A DNA stretch of 64,000 nt from Terriglobia bacterium (lineage in GTDB: Bacteria; Acidobacteriota; Terriglobia; Terriglobales; Acidobacteriaceae): positions 1 to 64,000 of the forward strand of contig JAIQGE010000020.1 in the NCBI GenBank assembly GCA_020072815.1, in the 5' to 3' direction. Below the pieces are notes generated by a model. It saw nothing but the letters and a program-made list of their open reading frames with translations. It made no database searches and was not told the origin of the DNA. Of this stretch, positions 51,743 to 60,185 are shown piece after piece. The number at the start of each line of letters is the position of its first letter. Positions within the stretch are counted from its first letter, which is position 1. A program made the translations under genes and the position numbers.

Positions 51743-54700
51743 ATGGATCTCGTGAAGGCGAAGAAAATCAACAACACCGGGAAAAGTCCCTCAATGAACC
51801 ATGCTGGCCTCCGTTCACGCGGATTTGCCCTGCTCGCGTGCCTGTTGCTGGTTTTGCTGATGTCGGCGATCTCGATTGGCTTGCTCATGATGGTCAACTC
51901 CGAGGGCAAAGCCGGCGGGTACGACACCCAGAACAACAAGGCCTACCACGCCACCGAAGGCGCCATCGAAAAGATGACCACGGACCTGGCCAATGCCTTC
52001 ACCACGATTCAGGCGCCGCAGCCTTCCGACATTACGGGTTTGAGCGTGCTTGCGCCGCCGAGCACGCCCACGCTGCAATACATTGACTACAGCTTTACGC
52101 CCAACGTGGATCCGGTGACGGGAAAAATCTCGGCAACGTACCGGCTGATCGCCAGCGGAGCCAACCAGGGTCTGTATGCTCAGATCATCCCCATCCAGCT
52201 TAAAGCCACGACCCAGACCGGACTGAACGCGCAGGTCACCATGATCCGCAACGTAGAAGTGGCGCTGATCCCTGTGTTCCAGTTCGGCATCTTTTGCGAT
52301 ATGGACTGCGGATTCTACAGCAGTCCCAACCTGACGTTTAACGGCCGCCTGCACACCAACCAAGACTTGTACGTGGGAGTGTCCGCGGGCTCTACCGTGA
52401 CCTTCAACGACAAAATCACGGTGTTCGGCAACGTGATTCGCCAGGTCCTGCCGAATGGACTTCCATCGGCCACCAATAACAACACCGGCACGGTGGACAT
52501 TCTGTCGGCGCCGAGCGGTTGCACGGGTGGCGCCGGTCCAAGCTGCATTGCCATGAGCATGACACAGGGGAGCGTGGTTAACGGCCCGGCCTCTGCCCAG
52601 AACGGCGCCTGGAAAGGCATTTCAACCGGCACGTATGCCGGCTGGATCGTGGACGGAAACTATGGCGGGCCCAATGGCACCGGCGCCGTGAAGCTGGTGA
52701 TGCCCTTCACCAACTCCGGTCCGGTTGGCGGGGGAGCCGCTGGAGCCTTGCCGAAAGCTTATGAAATCATCCGGCACCCTTTGGCTGGCGATTCGCCGGC
52801 TACATCGCAAGCCCGGCTATACAATCAAGCCGAGATTCGCGTATTGCTGGAGGATGACCCGGCGGATCTTCCCGGCGGCGTGGCCGACCCCGGCAATATC
52901 CGTTTAGCCAATGTTCAAACCAGCCCGGGCGCGCCCGATTACAGCCGCGGTGTGCCAACATCCACACCTTTGTTGCCGGTTTTGGGCGGCCTGGCCACGT
53001 ACAACACATATTTTGCTGAAGCCAATACTGCCTTTCCCGACCCCACAGGAATGATCCTGAACACGACCAAGGTTGCTTTGCCATCCGACTGGCCAACGCC
53101 GCCGGCGGCGGTGCCCGCAGGGCATGCCACTCTGGTGCCTGCCGGAGCGCCAGTACCTGCCCCGCCGGGCGCCGGTACATGGAACCTGATTGACGGCTAC
53201 CTGCGCGTGGAGTATCGCGACGCAGTGGGTGTGTACCATCCGGTTACGAAGGAATGGCTGGAGCTGGGATTCGCCCGGGGATTGCTCCCGCCAACCCCTG
53301 CTGCTCCGAACAACGTTAATCCCAAGGCCATTCTGCTTCTGCAGAAGCCCGCAGACCGCGATGGCAACGGAGTCTTGGACCCCTTCGCCGCGCATAGCGT
53401 GGCCTGCACCACGTGCGTGGACCATCCCGCGGAAACACCGGCCGACGCTGCCACGCTCCGTCCGGAATTTGGCTCCAGCGCGCAGGCCACCAGCATCACT
53501 CGCAACAACTGGTATCCCATCAATTTTTATGACGCGCGCGAAGGCGAAGCCCGCGACCAGGACGTTGCCGGCCCAAGTTGCACCGTCAACGGCGTGATGA
53601 ATGCAGTGGAGCTGGACGTCGCCAACCTGAAACGGTGGCTGCTGGATGCAACCGGCAGCGGTCCCAACGTGGCCTTCAACGATCACAACGGTTACATCCT
53701 GTACTTCTCTGACCGCAGGGGCATGCAGGTGAATCCCTTCAAGGGCTTCAAGACCGGTGACGCCGGCCTGGAAGACGTAATCAACGCCGCCAGCGCAGCG
53801 GGCGTGCCGGACCAGAAACTGGAACCACCGCCGCCGGCTACGCCGGGCCACGATCCAACGCTGTCACCGGAAGACGTGAACCTGGACGGCAATTTCGACA
53901 ACTGGGGCGCCTGGAACATGGGAGCGGGGTTCAACTTGAACACCTCGGTCCCCCTGAGTCCGTATGGTCCGGCCCGCATGCCGAATTGCTTCAACAACGC
54001 CGGATTCAACGCGGCCGGGACCGTGGCTAACGCAACACTGGCGAACCCGCCGGGACGCAAGAACCGGGTCAGCGGGGCACGGCACGTGATTCGTCTGGTG
54101 GACGGCGCGATGGTCGGCACCACGGCGGCCACCGCAGTGACTCCTCTCCCGGTCAAGCCCGATGGCACCGGCGGCGGATTCACCGTTGCGTCAGAGAACC
54201 CGGTGTACATTCTGGGAAACTACAACACCAACGCCTCGGACACCATCTGGCCTACTTTGCCCAGCGCAGCGGCCGGTATTGCCGCGGAATGGAAACATGC
54301 GGACTCCGCGGTGATTGCTGACGCGGTTACCCTGCTTTCCAACAACTGGTCCGACTATGCCAGCCTGAAGACTCCCACGGGAGCAACCACGAACCGGCCC
54401 GCAGCCACCACCTACTACCGCGTGGCCATTGCCGCGGGCAAGAACATCACATTCCCCAACCCGGCGTATGCCACCGGCGTTATGTACGGTTTCGGCACCG
54501 ATGGCGGTGTCCACAACTTCCTGCGGTTCCTGGAAGATTGGACGGGGCAAACGCTCAACTACGGCGGCTCCATGGTGAGCCTGTTCTACTCCACCTACAA
54601 CACCGGCACTTTCAAGTGCTGTAATGACGCGGTCTACCACCCGCCAGCCCGTAATTATCAATTTGACACGGACTTCCAGGACCCGGCCAAGCTTCCGCCG

Positions 54701-54790
54701 GGGACCCCGATGTTCCGCGACATCAACAACCTGAGCTTCCGCCAGGACTTTACGCCAAGCGCGCTGGCAGCTCCGAAAAATAGCTTCTGA
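51743..54790 (+). CDS. Giant PilX-type pilus assembly protein
   Basis: 1015 residues against about 200 for classical PilX. The N-terminus has RG|FALLACLLLVLLMSAISIGL (Gly27, Phe28), lacking Glu at +5, as in PilX and GspK. NNKAYHATEGAIEKMTTDLA follows, the PilX_N pattern. The large remainder is beta-rich with Cys-containing loops (GIFCDMDCGFYS; CFNNAGF) and phrases such as TFNGRLHTNQDLYVGV. It may merge the roles of PilX and of a tip protein such as PilY1, which I do not find nearby. The operon ends at the terminator 54815-54846. Confidence 0.85.
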   Translation: MDLVKAKKINNTGKSPSMNHAGLRSRGFALLACLLLVLLMSAISIGLLMMVNSEGKAGGYDTQNNKAYHATEGAIEKMTTDLANAFTTIQAPQPSDITGLSVLAPPSTPTLQYIDYSFTPNVDPVTGKISATYRLIASGANQGLYAQIIPIQLKATTQTGLNAQVTMIRNVEVALIPVFQFGIFCDMDCGFYSSPNLTFNGRLHTNQDLYVGVSAGSTVTFNDKITVFGNVIRQVLPNGLPSATNNNTGTVDILSAPSGCTGGAGPSCIAMSMTQGSVVNGPASAQNGAWKGISTGTYAGWIVDGNYGGPNGTGAVKLVMPFTNSGPVGGGAAGALPKAYEIIRHPLAGDSPATSQARLYNQAEIRVLLEDDPADLPGGVADPGNIRLANVQTSPGAPDYSRGVPTSTPLLPVLGGLATYNTYFAEANTAFPDPTGMILNTTKVALPSDWPTPPAAVPAGHATLVPAGAPVPAPPGAGTWNLIDGYLRVEYRDAVGVYHPVTKEWLELGFARGLLPPTPAAPNNVNPKAILLLQKPADRDGNGVLDPFAAHSVACTTCVDHPAETPADAATLRPEFGSSAQATSITRNNWYPINFYDAREGEARDQDVAGPSCTVNGVMNAVELDVANLKRWLLDATGSGPNVAFNDHNGYILYFSDRRGMQVNPFKGFKTGDAGLEDVINAASAAGVPDQKLEPPPPATPGHDPTLSPEDVNLDGNFDNWGAWNMGAGFNLNTSVPLSPYGPARMPNCFNNAGFNAAGTVANATLANPPGRKNRVSGARHVIRLVDGAMVGTTAATAVTPLPVKPDGTGGGFTVASENPVYILGNYNTNASDTIWPTLPSAAAGIAAEWKHADSAVIADAVTLLSNNWSDYASLKTPTGATTNRPAATTYYRVAIAAGKNITFPNPAYATGVMYGFGTDGGVHNFLRFLEDWTGQTLNYGGSMVSLFYSTYNTGTFKCCNDAVYHPPARNYQFDTDFQDPAKLPPGTPMFRDINNLSFRQDFTPSALAAPKNSF

Positions 54791-54814
54791 AATACTGAAA
54801 ATTCGGAATGGACG

Positions 54815-54846
54815 AGGCGGCTCGAAAGGGCCGCCTTGGTTTTTTG
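54815..54846 (+). terminator. Intrinsic terminator of the minor pilin operon
   Basis: Stem AGGCGGC / GCCGCCT with an 8-base loop, followed by TTGGTTTTTTG, 25 bp after the pilX-type stop. Confidence 0.85.
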
Positions 54847-54946
54847 CGGTGACCTGGGTTGCACGACGGAAGACAACGACTTTGACGCTCTTGCGCCATC
54901 GGCTAAGATATGAACTGCGCCATCAGTGAGACAAGAGGAACGCACG

Positions 54947-55204
54947 ATGAATATTGAAATCCGCGATGCGGCCCTAGAGGCCAGAATCCGCAAACAAATC
55001 CAGGCGACTGGCTCGGGCAGCGTGGAAGAAGTGTTGCTGCGTTTGCTTGAAACCCAGGAAGAACAGGACCGCTGGCTTTTGGAGAACCGAGAAACCATCA
55101 CCGTGAAAATTCAGCATGGTCTGGATCAGCTTGACCGGGGCGAAGGAATCCCCGAAGACCAACTCGATGCGTACCTGAAGGACCTGAAAGCTAAACCTGA
55201 ATGA
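54947..55204 (+). CDS. ParD/CopG-like antitoxin
   Basis: 85 residues from ATG 54947, preceded by AGAGGAAC. An N-terminal beta strand and helix pair (MNIEIRDAALEARIRKQIQA, SVEEVLLRLLETQEEQ) suggest a ribbon-helix-helix DNA-binding fold. The C-terminal helix (GLDQLDRGEGIPEDQLDAYL) fits the toxin-binding tail of ParD-type antitoxins. It overlaps the toxin gene by 4 bp (ATGA). It probably represses the pair's own promoter. Confidence 0.82.
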   Translation: MNIEIRDAALEARIRKQIQATGSGSVEEVLLRLLETQEEQDRWLLENRETITVKIQHGLDQLDRGEGIPEDQLDAYLKDLKAKPE

Positions 55205-55509
55205 AGCGGCGCTACGTTCTTGCGCCAGAAGCCGCACACGATCTTGCCCAGATCTGGCGATATATCAAGGAACAAAGCAACAGATCAATCGCCGACCGGG
55301 TTGAAGGTGTCATTCGAGACAGGATCGTCTTTCTGTCAGAAAACCCCGGCGCCGGACATTCGCGCAAGAATTTGACAGACAGCGCGGTGAAATTCTTTCC
55401 AGTCTATTCTTACCTCATCGTCTACCGGTCCGAGAGCAAGCCGTTGCAGGTGGTATCCATTCTCCACGGCCGTCGGGAGTTGGAGAGGATTTTGAAAGAT
55501 CGTCTCTGA
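55201..55509 (+). CDS. ParE/RelE-superfamily toxin
   Basis: 102 residues: the start RYVLAPEAAHDLAQIWRYI is the usual ParE beginning. Then RIVFLSENPGAGHSRKNL follows and the late strands read VKFFPVYSYLIVYRSES and VVSILHGRRELERIL. ParE toxins inhibit gyrase, RelE ones cleave mRNA; the H-G-R-R ending is typical of ParE. Coupled to the antitoxin above. Confidence 0.88.
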   Translation: MKRRYVLAPEAAHDLAQIWRYIKEQSNRSIADRVEGVIRDRIVFLSENPGAGHSRKNLTDSAVKFFPVYSYLIVYRSESKPLQVVSILHGRRELERILKDRL

Positions 55510-55715
55510 CGACCCATCTTCCCTGTCGCCATTTCTCGTTATTAGCGCCTCGTGCAAATATCGCTTGACCTCAGAACTCTCCCCTGCCGGGGCTTGAGTT
55601 TTGTCCGGCAGACTGGGTAATCTTGGTGTCCCGCATTGCGCTCTAGGGCAGACGTGGGACGCCCGTGACCACCGCGGTGAGTAGACTCTTTGGGCTTCAG
55701 TCGAAAGGAAAATGA

Positions 55716-56099
55716 ATGAAAATCGTAGCGCTGATCGCACGAATTCTGCTTGGGTTGGCCTTCTTTGTGTTCGGACTCAACGGCTTCCTGAACTTTATGA
55801 AGGCGCCTCCCCTGCCGCCTGGATTGGCAGCCCAGTTTATTGACGCGCTGGTCAAGTCGCACTACTTTCTACCGGTGGCGGGGCTGCAAGTTCTGGGCGG
55901 CGCGCTGCTGTTGATCGGCCGCTACGTTCCGCTCGGGCTGACGCTGCTTGGCCCGGTGATCGTGAACATTCTCTTGTACCATTTGCTCATGGAACCCAAG
56001 GGCCTGCCCGTTGCCATCGTTGTGGCGATTCTTTGGGGCATTGTGGCGTATTACTTCCGGCAGAATTTTTCCGGCCTGTTTGCGCAGAAGATGGCATGA
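55716..56099 (+). CDS. DoxX-like four-helix membrane protein
   Basis: 127 residues with four hydrophobic helices: IARILLGLAFFVFGLNGFL, FLPVAGLQVLGGALLL, LTLLGPVIVNILLYHLL and VAIVVAILWGIVAYYF. The GLNGF / GLQVLGGALLL pattern fits the DoxX/DoxD family. AAAGGAAA precedes the ATG. Function unknown; relatives associate with redox and sulfur chemistry. Followed 12 bp later by the DUF2277 gene. Confidence 0.85.
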   Translation: MKIVALIARILLGLAFFVFGLNGFLNFMKAPPLPPGLAAQFIDALVKSHYFLPVAGLQVLGGALLLIGRYVPLGLTLLGPVIVNILLYHLLMEPKGLPVAIVVAILWGIVAYYFRQNFSGLFAQKMA

Positions 56100-56111
56100 G
56101 GTAAAGCTGGC

Positions 56112-56393
56112 ATGTGCAGAAACATCAAAACGCTTTTTAACTTCGATCCGCCGGTCACGGACGAAGAGGTGCGGGCGGCTTCGCTGCAGTTCGTGAGGAA
56201 AATCAGCGGGTTCAACAAGCCGTCAAAGGCCAACGAAGCCGCGTTTGAGGCGGCCATTGAGGAGATCGCCGGCGTGGCAGGCCGGCTTCTCCGTTCATTG
56301 GAGACGACGGCGCCGCCGAAGAGTCGCGAAGAAGAAGCTGCCAAGGCGAGGGCGCGGGCGGCAGAGAGATTTGGCGGAGCAAATAGCAATTAG
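56112..56393 (+). CDS. DUF2277 family protein
   Basis: 93 residues: MCRNIKTLFNFDPPVTDEEV, then SLQFVRKISGFNKPSKANEA and a helical tail rich in Ala/Arg/Glu. The MCRNIKxLxNFxPPxT start and FVRKISGFxKPS are the family signature. Function unknown. The last codons (ANSN-stop) lie inside a copy of the 7-base repeat that fills the following gap. 12 bp after the DoxX-like gene. Confidence 0.9.
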   Translation: MCRNIKTLFNFDPPVTDEEVRAASLQFVRKISGFNKPSKANEAAFEAAIEEIAGVAGRLLRSLETTAPPKSREEEAAKARARAAERFGGANSN

Positions 56394-56762
56394 CAGTTGG
56401 CAATTGGCCAAAGGCAGAGGAAGCAAATAGCGAATAGCAGAAGGGCCTTTGGCTTTTGGTGTTTGGCAGAACGGTTTCCCAATTCTGGTGTCGCACCTGT
56501 GGCGCTGGGCTCGAACGGCGCACAGCTTCGGAACCGTACAGGACATCGTGGTTCGTATGGCACAGGCACTCTTGCCTGTGCCTCTTCGTCTTGTGTCGCC
56601 CCTCCGGGGCTTGAATTCTTTCTTCACCTAACCCAGGCCTTACGGCCTGGGCTACCATTATTCCGCGCCTGCGGCGCTCAAGCGTGACTGAATTTGGAGA
56701 GCGCTTTAATCCTCAAGAGATTCTTGCAGATCTCTCTTCGGTCCGATGAGCGCGGTGCAGAA
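56377..56762. repeat. Mosaic intergenic repeat region, left part
   Basis: The left end carries inverted-orientation 7-base units (GCAAATA, GCAATTA, GCAGTTG, GCAATTG; and GCAAATA, GCGAATA further on). The middle holds known acidobacterial dispersed elements: a GGCACAGGC..GCCTGTGCC hairpin (56559-56582), CGCCCCTCCGGGGCTTGAAT and CCCAGGCCTTACGGCCTGGG (both hairpin-forming). No gene is visible. It lies between two convergent genes. Confidence 0.75.
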
Positions 56763-56866
56763 GCTGCTATTTGCTAGCTGCCAATTGCCAGTTGCTATTT
56801 GCTATTTGCTATTTGCTAGTTGCCAGGTGCCAGTTGCTAGTTGTTAGCTGCTATTTGCCAATTGCG
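56763..56866. repeat. Array of about 14 degenerate 7-bp repeats
   Basis: Fourteen uninterrupted 7-bp units with consensus NYTGCYA (GCTGCTA, TTTGCTA, GCTGCCA, ATTGCCA, GTTGCTA, three TTTGCTA, GTTGCCA, GGTGCCA, GTTGCTA, GTTGTTA, GCTGCTA, TTTGCCA), then ATTGCG. The right end provides the last codons and stop of the EamA transporter gene. The same units occur in the opposite orientation at 56377-56410. Confidence 0.9.
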
Positions 56867-57827
56867 TCCTTCCCACCTGCACCATTACCGTCGCCGAGAG
56901 CACGGCTAGAATCCCCAAGATCTGCAAGGCGCTTACGCCTTCGTGGATGAAGATCGCCGCGAAGATGATGGCGTAGACCGGCTCCAGACAGCTGGTAACC
57001 ACGGCGCGCGTGGGGTCGAGATACTTGAGGCCGGTGAAGTAGAACACATACGGCAAGAGAGTTGAGAGACAGCCGAAGAGGAACAGGAACGTCCACTGCG
57101 CCATGCTGTAATGTTGCGCGGCCACGCGCCACGGCGGGTTCAAGACCGCCCACAGCAGCACTGAGCCAAGCAGGGTATACGCCATGACCTGCAACTGATG
57201 ATGGCGGGCGACCATGGTCTGACCGCCGATGTTATAGAGCGCGAAGGAAAAAGAGGCCATCAGAGCGGCCAGCGCCCCGGGGACGTTGAGTTTGGCGCCG
57301 GAGTGAAACAGCCCGATGGTCAGCGCAATTCCCAGCAAGGCCATCAGCACGGCGGAGACCTGCCAGGCGGTGGCGCGCTGGCGTCCGCGGAGGACCATGT
57401 AAAGCAGGACCCACACCGGGCAGGTGTACTGCAAAGTGATGGCGATGGCCACGGTGGCCTTTTGAATCGCGTAGTAGTAGAAGAAATTCGAACCGGCCAG
57501 ACCCAAAATGCCGATCAGCCCGCACAGTATTGCATCGCGACGGCTGGTGCGAAAAAAACCTGGTCCCTTGCGCGCCAGCAGGAAAAGCACCAGTACGAGC
57601 AAAGCAAACGTCGTGCGCGCTTGAGAGAGCATGACGGGAGAGATGTCCGCGGCCCCGGGGAATATCTTGCCGCTGAACACGGCTTTGCCCACGGTGGCGG
57701 CTGCGCCCCAGCAGAAAGTGGCAGCGGCGATGAGGAAGTAACCCCGCCACGGATGCGCCTGGGCCGCCGCGGGGCTGGGAGCAGTCTCTAATTCTTCGGA
57801 ACTGATAGCTGGGGAATTATTTGGCAA
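56844..57827 (-). CDS. EamA/DMT-family membrane transporter
   Basis: 327 residues if the TTG at 57827 is used; the frame is open to an ATG at 57872, inside the upstream selenoprotein gene. There are about ten helices in two EamA halves (first helix GYFLIAAATFCWGAAATVGK; the second half begins near GALAALMASFSFALYNIGG). The family exports metabolites or amino acids; the substrate is unknown. The last residues QLANSS and the stop lie in the heptamer array, so the natural 3' end was probably replaced by the repeat. Confidence 0.88.
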   Translation of the reverse strand: MPNNSPAISSEELETAPSPAAAQAHPWRGYFLIAAATFCWGAAATVGKAVFSGKIFPGAADISPVMLSQARTTFALLVLVLFLLARKGPGFFRTSRRDAILCGLIGILGLAGSNFFYYYAIQKATVAIAITLQYTCPVWVLLYMVLRGRQRATAWQVSAVLMALLGIALTIGLFHSGAKLNVPGALAALMASFSFALYNIGGQTMVARHHQLQVMAYTLLGSVLLWAVLNPPWRVAAQHYSMAQWTFLFLFGCLSTLLPYVFYFTGLKYLDPTRAVVTSCLEPVYAIIFAAIFIHEGVSALQILGILAVLSATVMVQVGRTQLANSS

Positions 57828-58056
57828 GCATCTGGTCCAGCCGGTCAGGATCAAAACCGACCATGACCTCATCGCCTACCACAATGGTGGGAGTGGAACG
57901 GCTCTTGTAGGTGCGGACCAGCGCAAACACCGCCTGCTGGTCAGTGCTGACGTCCTTGTCTTCAAACGGGATCCCTTTCTCCGAAAGGTAGGCCTTTGCC
58001 CAGTCACAGGGCGGTCAGCCGGGCTGGCTGAAAACCACGACTTTCTTGTCAGTCAT
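57817..58056 (-). CDS. Glutaredoxin-like selenoprotein (in-frame TGA in a UxxC motif)
   Basis: 80 codons from ATG 58056 (AAGGAG upstream) to TAA 57817, with one TGA at codon 14 (58015-58017). The translation reads KKVVVFSQPG-U-PPCDWAKAY, then STPTIVVGDEVMVGF. This is the NrdH/glutaredoxin fold with the cis-Pro TPTIVVG. The normal family motif is CxxC; here the first Cys is TGA, the classic selenocysteine position. A hairpin (CCUUU-CGGAG-AAAGG) follows with its loop starting 32 nt after the TGA. The gene lies 48 bp downstream of osmC. I cannot see selA/B/C/D in the window. Confidence 0.82.
57974..57988 (-). promoter_or_regulatory. Candidate bacterial SECIS hairpin
   Basis: On the minus strand, a 5-bp stem CCUUU / AAAGG closes the 5-base loop CGGAG. 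The loop starts 32 nt after the TGA and has G in its first two bases, matching the published bacterial SECIS limits (loop 16-37 nt downstream). The lower stem could extend by G/C pairs. Computed by eye. Confidence 0.6.
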
Positions 58057-58104
58057 CCTTATTCTCTCCTTGTGGCAATTGGATTCACGGAAAGCGCGAA
58101 CGCT

Positions 58105-58545
58105 TCACTTTTCCGCGCGGGCAACGGCTTCGTGCAGCCGGATTTCCGTGGTAATGCGCGCCGTGCTCCTCAGCATGGCCGCGACGGAACAGTACTTCTC
58201 TTCCGACAGCCGCACGGCATCCTCCACCGCTTTGCGGGAAACCTGGCCGGTAACCGTGAAAATCAATTTGATGGAAGTATAAACGGTGGGCGGCGAGGGA
58301 GCGCGCTCGGCTTCCGCGCGGACCTCCAGCGCGGTAAACGGTTCGCGCTTCTTGCGCAGAATGCTGACCACATCAGTGGCCGTGCAGGAGCACAGCGCGG
58401 ACAGCACCAGTTCCATGGGGCCGGGGGCGGTGTTGCTCTGGCGGTCAGAGTCAATGACCACGGCGTGCCCGCTGGAACCGGCGACCACGAAGCGCTCGCC
58501 GTCAAGCCACTTGGCTTTGGCTTCTACTACCTTGGCTTCTACCAA
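58105..58545 (-). CDS. OsmC/Ohr-family peroxide-related protein
   Basis: 146 residues. The OsmC pattern runs from FVVAGSSGHAVVIDSD and GPMELVLSALCSCTATDVV (first Cys cluster) to LSEEKYCSVAAML (second Cys). The family uses a pair of cysteines to reduce organic hydroperoxides or has related binding functions. It precedes the selenoglutaredoxin in the same direction, consistent with a thiol or peroxide defence module. The exact subfamily (OsmC versus YhfA) is not settled. Confidence 0.9.
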   Translation of the reverse strand: MVEAKVVEAKAKWLDGERFVVAGSSGHAVVIDSDRQSNTAPGPMELVLSALCSCTATDVVSILRKKREPFTALEVRAEAERAPSPPTVYTSIKLIFTVTGQVSRKAVEDAVRLSEEKYCSVAAMLRSTARITTEIRLHEAVARAEK

Positions 58546-58658
58546 TTGACGCTTCTCCTTTAAGCCACAAGGATATCAATCGTTTGCCGGTTCGAGTTTA
58601 AGTATTTCAGGCCTCCCCCGCGCCTGCGGTTGACAGATGCAGAGCATCGCCAGTCTTT

Positions 58659-59405
58659 ATGACGACGGCGTCACGAACGGCGCCCGGTCGCCGGGACCGC
58701 GAAAAAAGTTTCAAAAAGATGGAAGAAATCGTCCAATCCGTGCAATGGAAAGCAGGGACCTACAGTGGGGTCCGGAACAGAGCGCAAGCGCCGAGCACAG
58801 GCATGGCAGAAACGCCCAGGGACGACCAGGAGTTGCTGCGGCAGCTCGCCAAAGGAAATGAAGCTGCGTTCCGCGAGATGTACGAGCGGTATCAGGGACG
58901 CATCTTCCGCTTCGCTCTGCACATGAGCGGCAACCGCGCCACGGCGGAAGAAGTCACGCAGGAGGTTTTTACGCTGCTGATCGCCAGCCCGCGGGATTAC
59001 CGTCCGGACAAAGGCCCGGTGTCAGGATATCTGTTCGGGATCGCGCGCAACCTGACGCGGCGCGGCTTCCAGCGGCAGCAGTTCGACGTGCCGCTGGATG
59101 ATGAAGATTCTCTGGAATCGGACCCAGCGTCGGCCAGCGACTTGAACGCGCTGGAAGAATTGACCCAGACGGAACTGCTGGAATGCCTGCGGCAGGCAGT
59201 GACGTCACTGCCCGAGCAATATCGCGAAGCAGTGGTGCTGTGCGACCTGGAAGAGATGAGTTACGCCGATGCCGGTGAGGCCCTGGGCTGTCCGGCGGGC
59301 ACGGTGGCTTCACGGCTGCATCGGGCGCGGGCCATACTGAAGAACAAGTTAAGCAAGGCGAACCATAACGGAACAAAGTTGAGCAGCCAGCAATGCGCCA
59401 AATAG
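58659..59405 (+). CDS. ECF-type sigma factor
   Basis: 248 residues with the longest start, of which the last about 200 are the sigma core. Region 2 is EAAFREMYERYQGRIFRFAL with AEEVTQEVFT; region 4 is LRQAVTSLPEQYREAVVLC, then YADAGEALGCPAGTVASRLH. Starts at ATG 58719 or 58803 are equally possible; no clear ribosome site decides. It overlaps the next gene by 13 bp. Promoter targets unknown. Confidence 0.88.
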   Translation: MTTASRTAPGRRDREKSFKKMEEIVQSVQWKAGTYSGVRNRAQAPSTGMAETPRDDQELLRQLAKGNEAAFREMYERYQGRIFRFALHMSGNRATAEEVTQEVFTLLIASPRDYRPDKGPVSGYLFGIARNLTRRGFQRQQFDVPLDDEDSLESDPASASDLNALEELTQTELLECLRQAVTSLPEQYREAVVLCDLEEMSYADAGEALGCPAGTVASRLHRARAILKNKLSKANHNGTKLSSQQCAK

Positions 59406-60025
59406 ATCCAACTGAATCCGACGTCCGGCTCAAGGCAGCTTTGCGAAAGCTGGCAGCCGGCTCGCCAGGCGATGCCTCGGCGGAAACCGGGGCAGCTTTA
59501 GCAAGGGCTTTTCGTCACCGACACGCCCGGCGCAGGCAGGCGAGGATGGCGGCAGTCGTGGGGCTGGCCGCGTGTTTGGCTGTGAGCGCGGGGCTGCTGT
59601 TGAAGAAGTCGCCGCCGCCGACAACAGCGTCAACGCCTAACGCGACGGCGCCGGCAAAAACGACGCAGGCAGCGGGGGCGCAGACTATGGCCGCGTCGCC
59701 AACGATCCGCATAGCAGCGGACAACCCCGCGCCGAGCAGCAAGACTTCCCTTCCGCCCAAGCGCAGGCCGAAGGCGGCGGCGCAGAGCGCGAGCAATTTG
59801 GCCCAGCCAGCCGGTAACTTTTTCGCACTGCCCGCTTACAACGACACGGTACGCCTGCAAGACATGAACGTAGTCCGGGTTGAGATGCCAGGCAGCGCGT
59901 TGCGGCTGGTGGGAGCGCCGGTGAGCGCCGGAGCAGGAGAACGCCGCGTGCTGGCGGATTTTGTGGTCGGCCAGGACGGCACCCCTTACGCCGTCCGGCT
60001 GATTGCCGTAAGGAATACTCAATAG
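59393..60025 (+). CDS. Single-pass membrane protein, anti-sigma-like position
   Basis: 210 residues. A cytoplasmic helix (VRLKAALRKLAAGSPGDASA) and an Arg/His-rich segment precede one membrane helix at about 52-70 (MAAVVGLAACLAVSAGLLL). A Pro/Ala/Thr-rich stalk follows, then a small periplasmic beta domain (VVRVEMPGSALRLVG). The position after an ECF sigma gene and the topology suit an anti-sigma factor, but no ZAS or RskA motif is seen. Co-translated with the sigma by overlap. Confidence 0.7.
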   Translation: MRQIDPTESDVRLKAALRKLAAGSPGDASAETGAALARAFRHRHARRRQARMAAVVGLAACLAVSAGLLLKKSPPPTTASTPNATAPAKTTQAAGAQTMAASPTIRIAADNPAPSSKTSLPPKRRPKAAAQSASNLAQPAGNFFALPAYNDTVRLQDMNVVRVEMPGSALRLVGAPVSAGAGERRVLADFVVGQDGTPYAVRLIAVRNTQ

Positions 60026-60185
60026 CTATCGGGTGATCGCCGTGATCGGGTGATCGACGTGATCGGAAACCAGGATTGCATAGGCATTAGACACCGCCGA
60101 AGCCGACGCTAACAACAGAACGCGTTGTTACCGGTTCGGGCACGACAGACGAAAAATCGAGCAATTCTCAAGGAGAGCTTTCAAC
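60026..60185. repeat. Intergenic gap with 'gatcg' direct repeats
   Basis: CGGGTGATCG repeats (cgggtgatcgccgtgatcgggtgatcgacgtgatcgg, about 60029-60064) resemble the tract at 22650-22750. The rest is unremarkable; an AAGGAG site leads into the next gene. Confidence 0.55.

Noticed and set aside
57828-57872. ATG start of the EamA gene at 57872
   Set aside because: It lies inside the selenoprotein gene; it appears attractive only when the TGA is read as a stop. A TTG at 57827 is preferred, without certainty.
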